Source: Thioalkalivibrio sp. (lineage in GTDB: Bacteria; Pseudomonadota; Gammaproteobacteria; Ectothiorhodospirales; Ectothiorhodospiraceae). From it: a stretch of 26,269 nucleotides of DNA. The stretch covers positions 1 to 26,269 of the forward strand of contig PWGH01000085.1 of NCBI GenBank assembly GCA_003555285.1, given 5' to 3'. The translations under genes were made by a program, and so were the position numbers. The notes beneath the pieces are model-generated. The model saw only the letters and a program-made list of their open reading frames with translations. It was not told where the DNA came from and made no database searches. Positions 25,709 through 26,269 of the stretch are shown piece after piece. Position 1 is the stretch's first letter, and every line of letters begins with the position of its first letter.

Positions 25709-26269
25709 TCAACTGCCCATCGCATCGCCTCCGTTCGGGTGCAGAAACTGGCCGGTCATGTAGGACGCGTCGGCACAGGCCAGAAACAGGAAGCATGAGG
25801 CCACCTCGTTCGGCTGCCCGGCCCGGCCCATCGGCGTGGTGGTGCCGAATTGCGCGGTGCCGTCCGGGGGGAAGGTCGCGGGGATCAGCGGGGTCCAGAT
25901 CGGGCCGGGCGCCACCCCGTTCACGCGGATACCGCGCGGGGCGAGGTGTTGGGCGAGCGAGCGCGTGAAGCCGGTGATCGCGCCCTTGGTCGACGCGTAG
26001 TCGATCAGGTGTGTGGCGCCGCGGATCGCGGTGATCGAACCGCAATTGACGATGCGTGCGCCCTTGTCCAGGTGTTCGAGGGCCGCCTGGGTCATGTGGA
26101 AATAGCCGAAGATGTTGGTGCGAAAGGTGCGCTGGAGCTGTTCTGGCGTGATCGTCTCCACGCTGTCGCTCACGTGCTGCTCGGCGGCGTTGTTCACCAG
26201 CACGTCCAGGCGGCCGAAGGTCTCGAGGGTGCGAGTGACGGCATCGTGGCAGAAGGCCGGATCGCCGAC
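25709..26269 (-). CDS. Short-chain dehydrogenase/reductase, partial (start beyond the window)
   Basis: C-terminal 186 residues of a classical SDR oxidoreductase; the frame is open to the right edge and the NAD-binding N-terminus is missing. Visible motifs are RLDVLVNNAA, the serine region NCGSITA, catalytic Y-A-S-T-K (Tyr codon 25997-25999, Lys codon 25985-25987), RVNGVAPGPIWTPLIP and YMTGQFLHPNGG at the C-terminus. The NNAAEQ and DYASTKGAI motifs resemble the YghA/YhdF-type oxidoreductases. Its stop lies 18 nt before the tolC-like start, so it probably heads the same transcript as the efflux genes. The substrate is unknown. Confidence 0.88.
   Translation of the reverse strand, partial: VGDPAFCHDAVTRTLETFGRLDVLVNNAAEQHVSDSVETITPEQLQRTFRTNIFGYFHMTQAALEHLDKGARIVNCGSITAIRGATHLIDYASTKGAITGFTRSLAQHLAPRGIRVNGVAPGPIWTPLIPATFPPDGTAQFGTTTPMGRAGQPNEVASCFLFLACADASYMTGQFLHPNGGDAMGS

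Overview
The window is GC-rich DNA packed with genes, with short intergenic gaps and several 1-8 nt gene overlaps. Gene content (CheB/CheR-type kinase, CopB-type ATPase, RND tripartite efflux, GlgB/MalQ/TreY, class I GAPDH) and base composition suggest a high-GC gammaproteobacterium, possibly a halophilic or sulfur-oxidising member of the Chromatiales. That placement is inference; the window holds no rRNA or tRNA to confirm it. No phage, transposase, integrase or CRISPR array was found.

Left part (+ strand, 1-10185). A truncated chemotaxis-like sensor kinase (CheB/CheR-fusion type C-terminus with coiled coil, PAS and HWE/HisKA_2 kinase) overlaps a stand-alone receiver protein. Next come two P-type ATPases joined by an ATGA overlap: a CtpF/P2-type cation pump with some calcium ligands replaced, and a CopB-like P1B pump with an N-terminal Asn-Gly-His repeat. 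Then comes an 898-residue protein that fuses an AMP-forming acyl ligase, an acyl carrier domain and a PlsC-like acyltransferase.

Middle (10186-19839). A convergent REP-like inverted repeat separates the fusion gene from a minus-strand short-chain dehydrogenase. A 565-bp divergent region follows, with REP-like and other repeats, an AT-rich promoter-like stretch, a 15-bp tandem array and a possible 21-codon leader ORF with a strong Shine-Dalgarno. It leads into glgB and a giant malQ-treY fusion gene, then gap. Together these process alpha-glucan: GlgB branches it, the MalQ half disproportionates maltodextrins, and the TreY half turns chain ends into maltooligosyl-trehalose. TreZ, which would release trehalose, is not in the window. 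GAPDH links to central carbon flux.

Right part (- strand, 26269-19879). A partial short-chain dehydrogenase is followed after 18 nt by tolC-like, adaptor and RND pump genes that overlap each other by 4 and 1 nt. This is a tripartite efflux operon that converges on gap.

The most unusual items are the ligase-ACP-acyltransferase fusion, the coupled ATPase pair, and the overlapping small ORFs and repeat array upstream of glgB.
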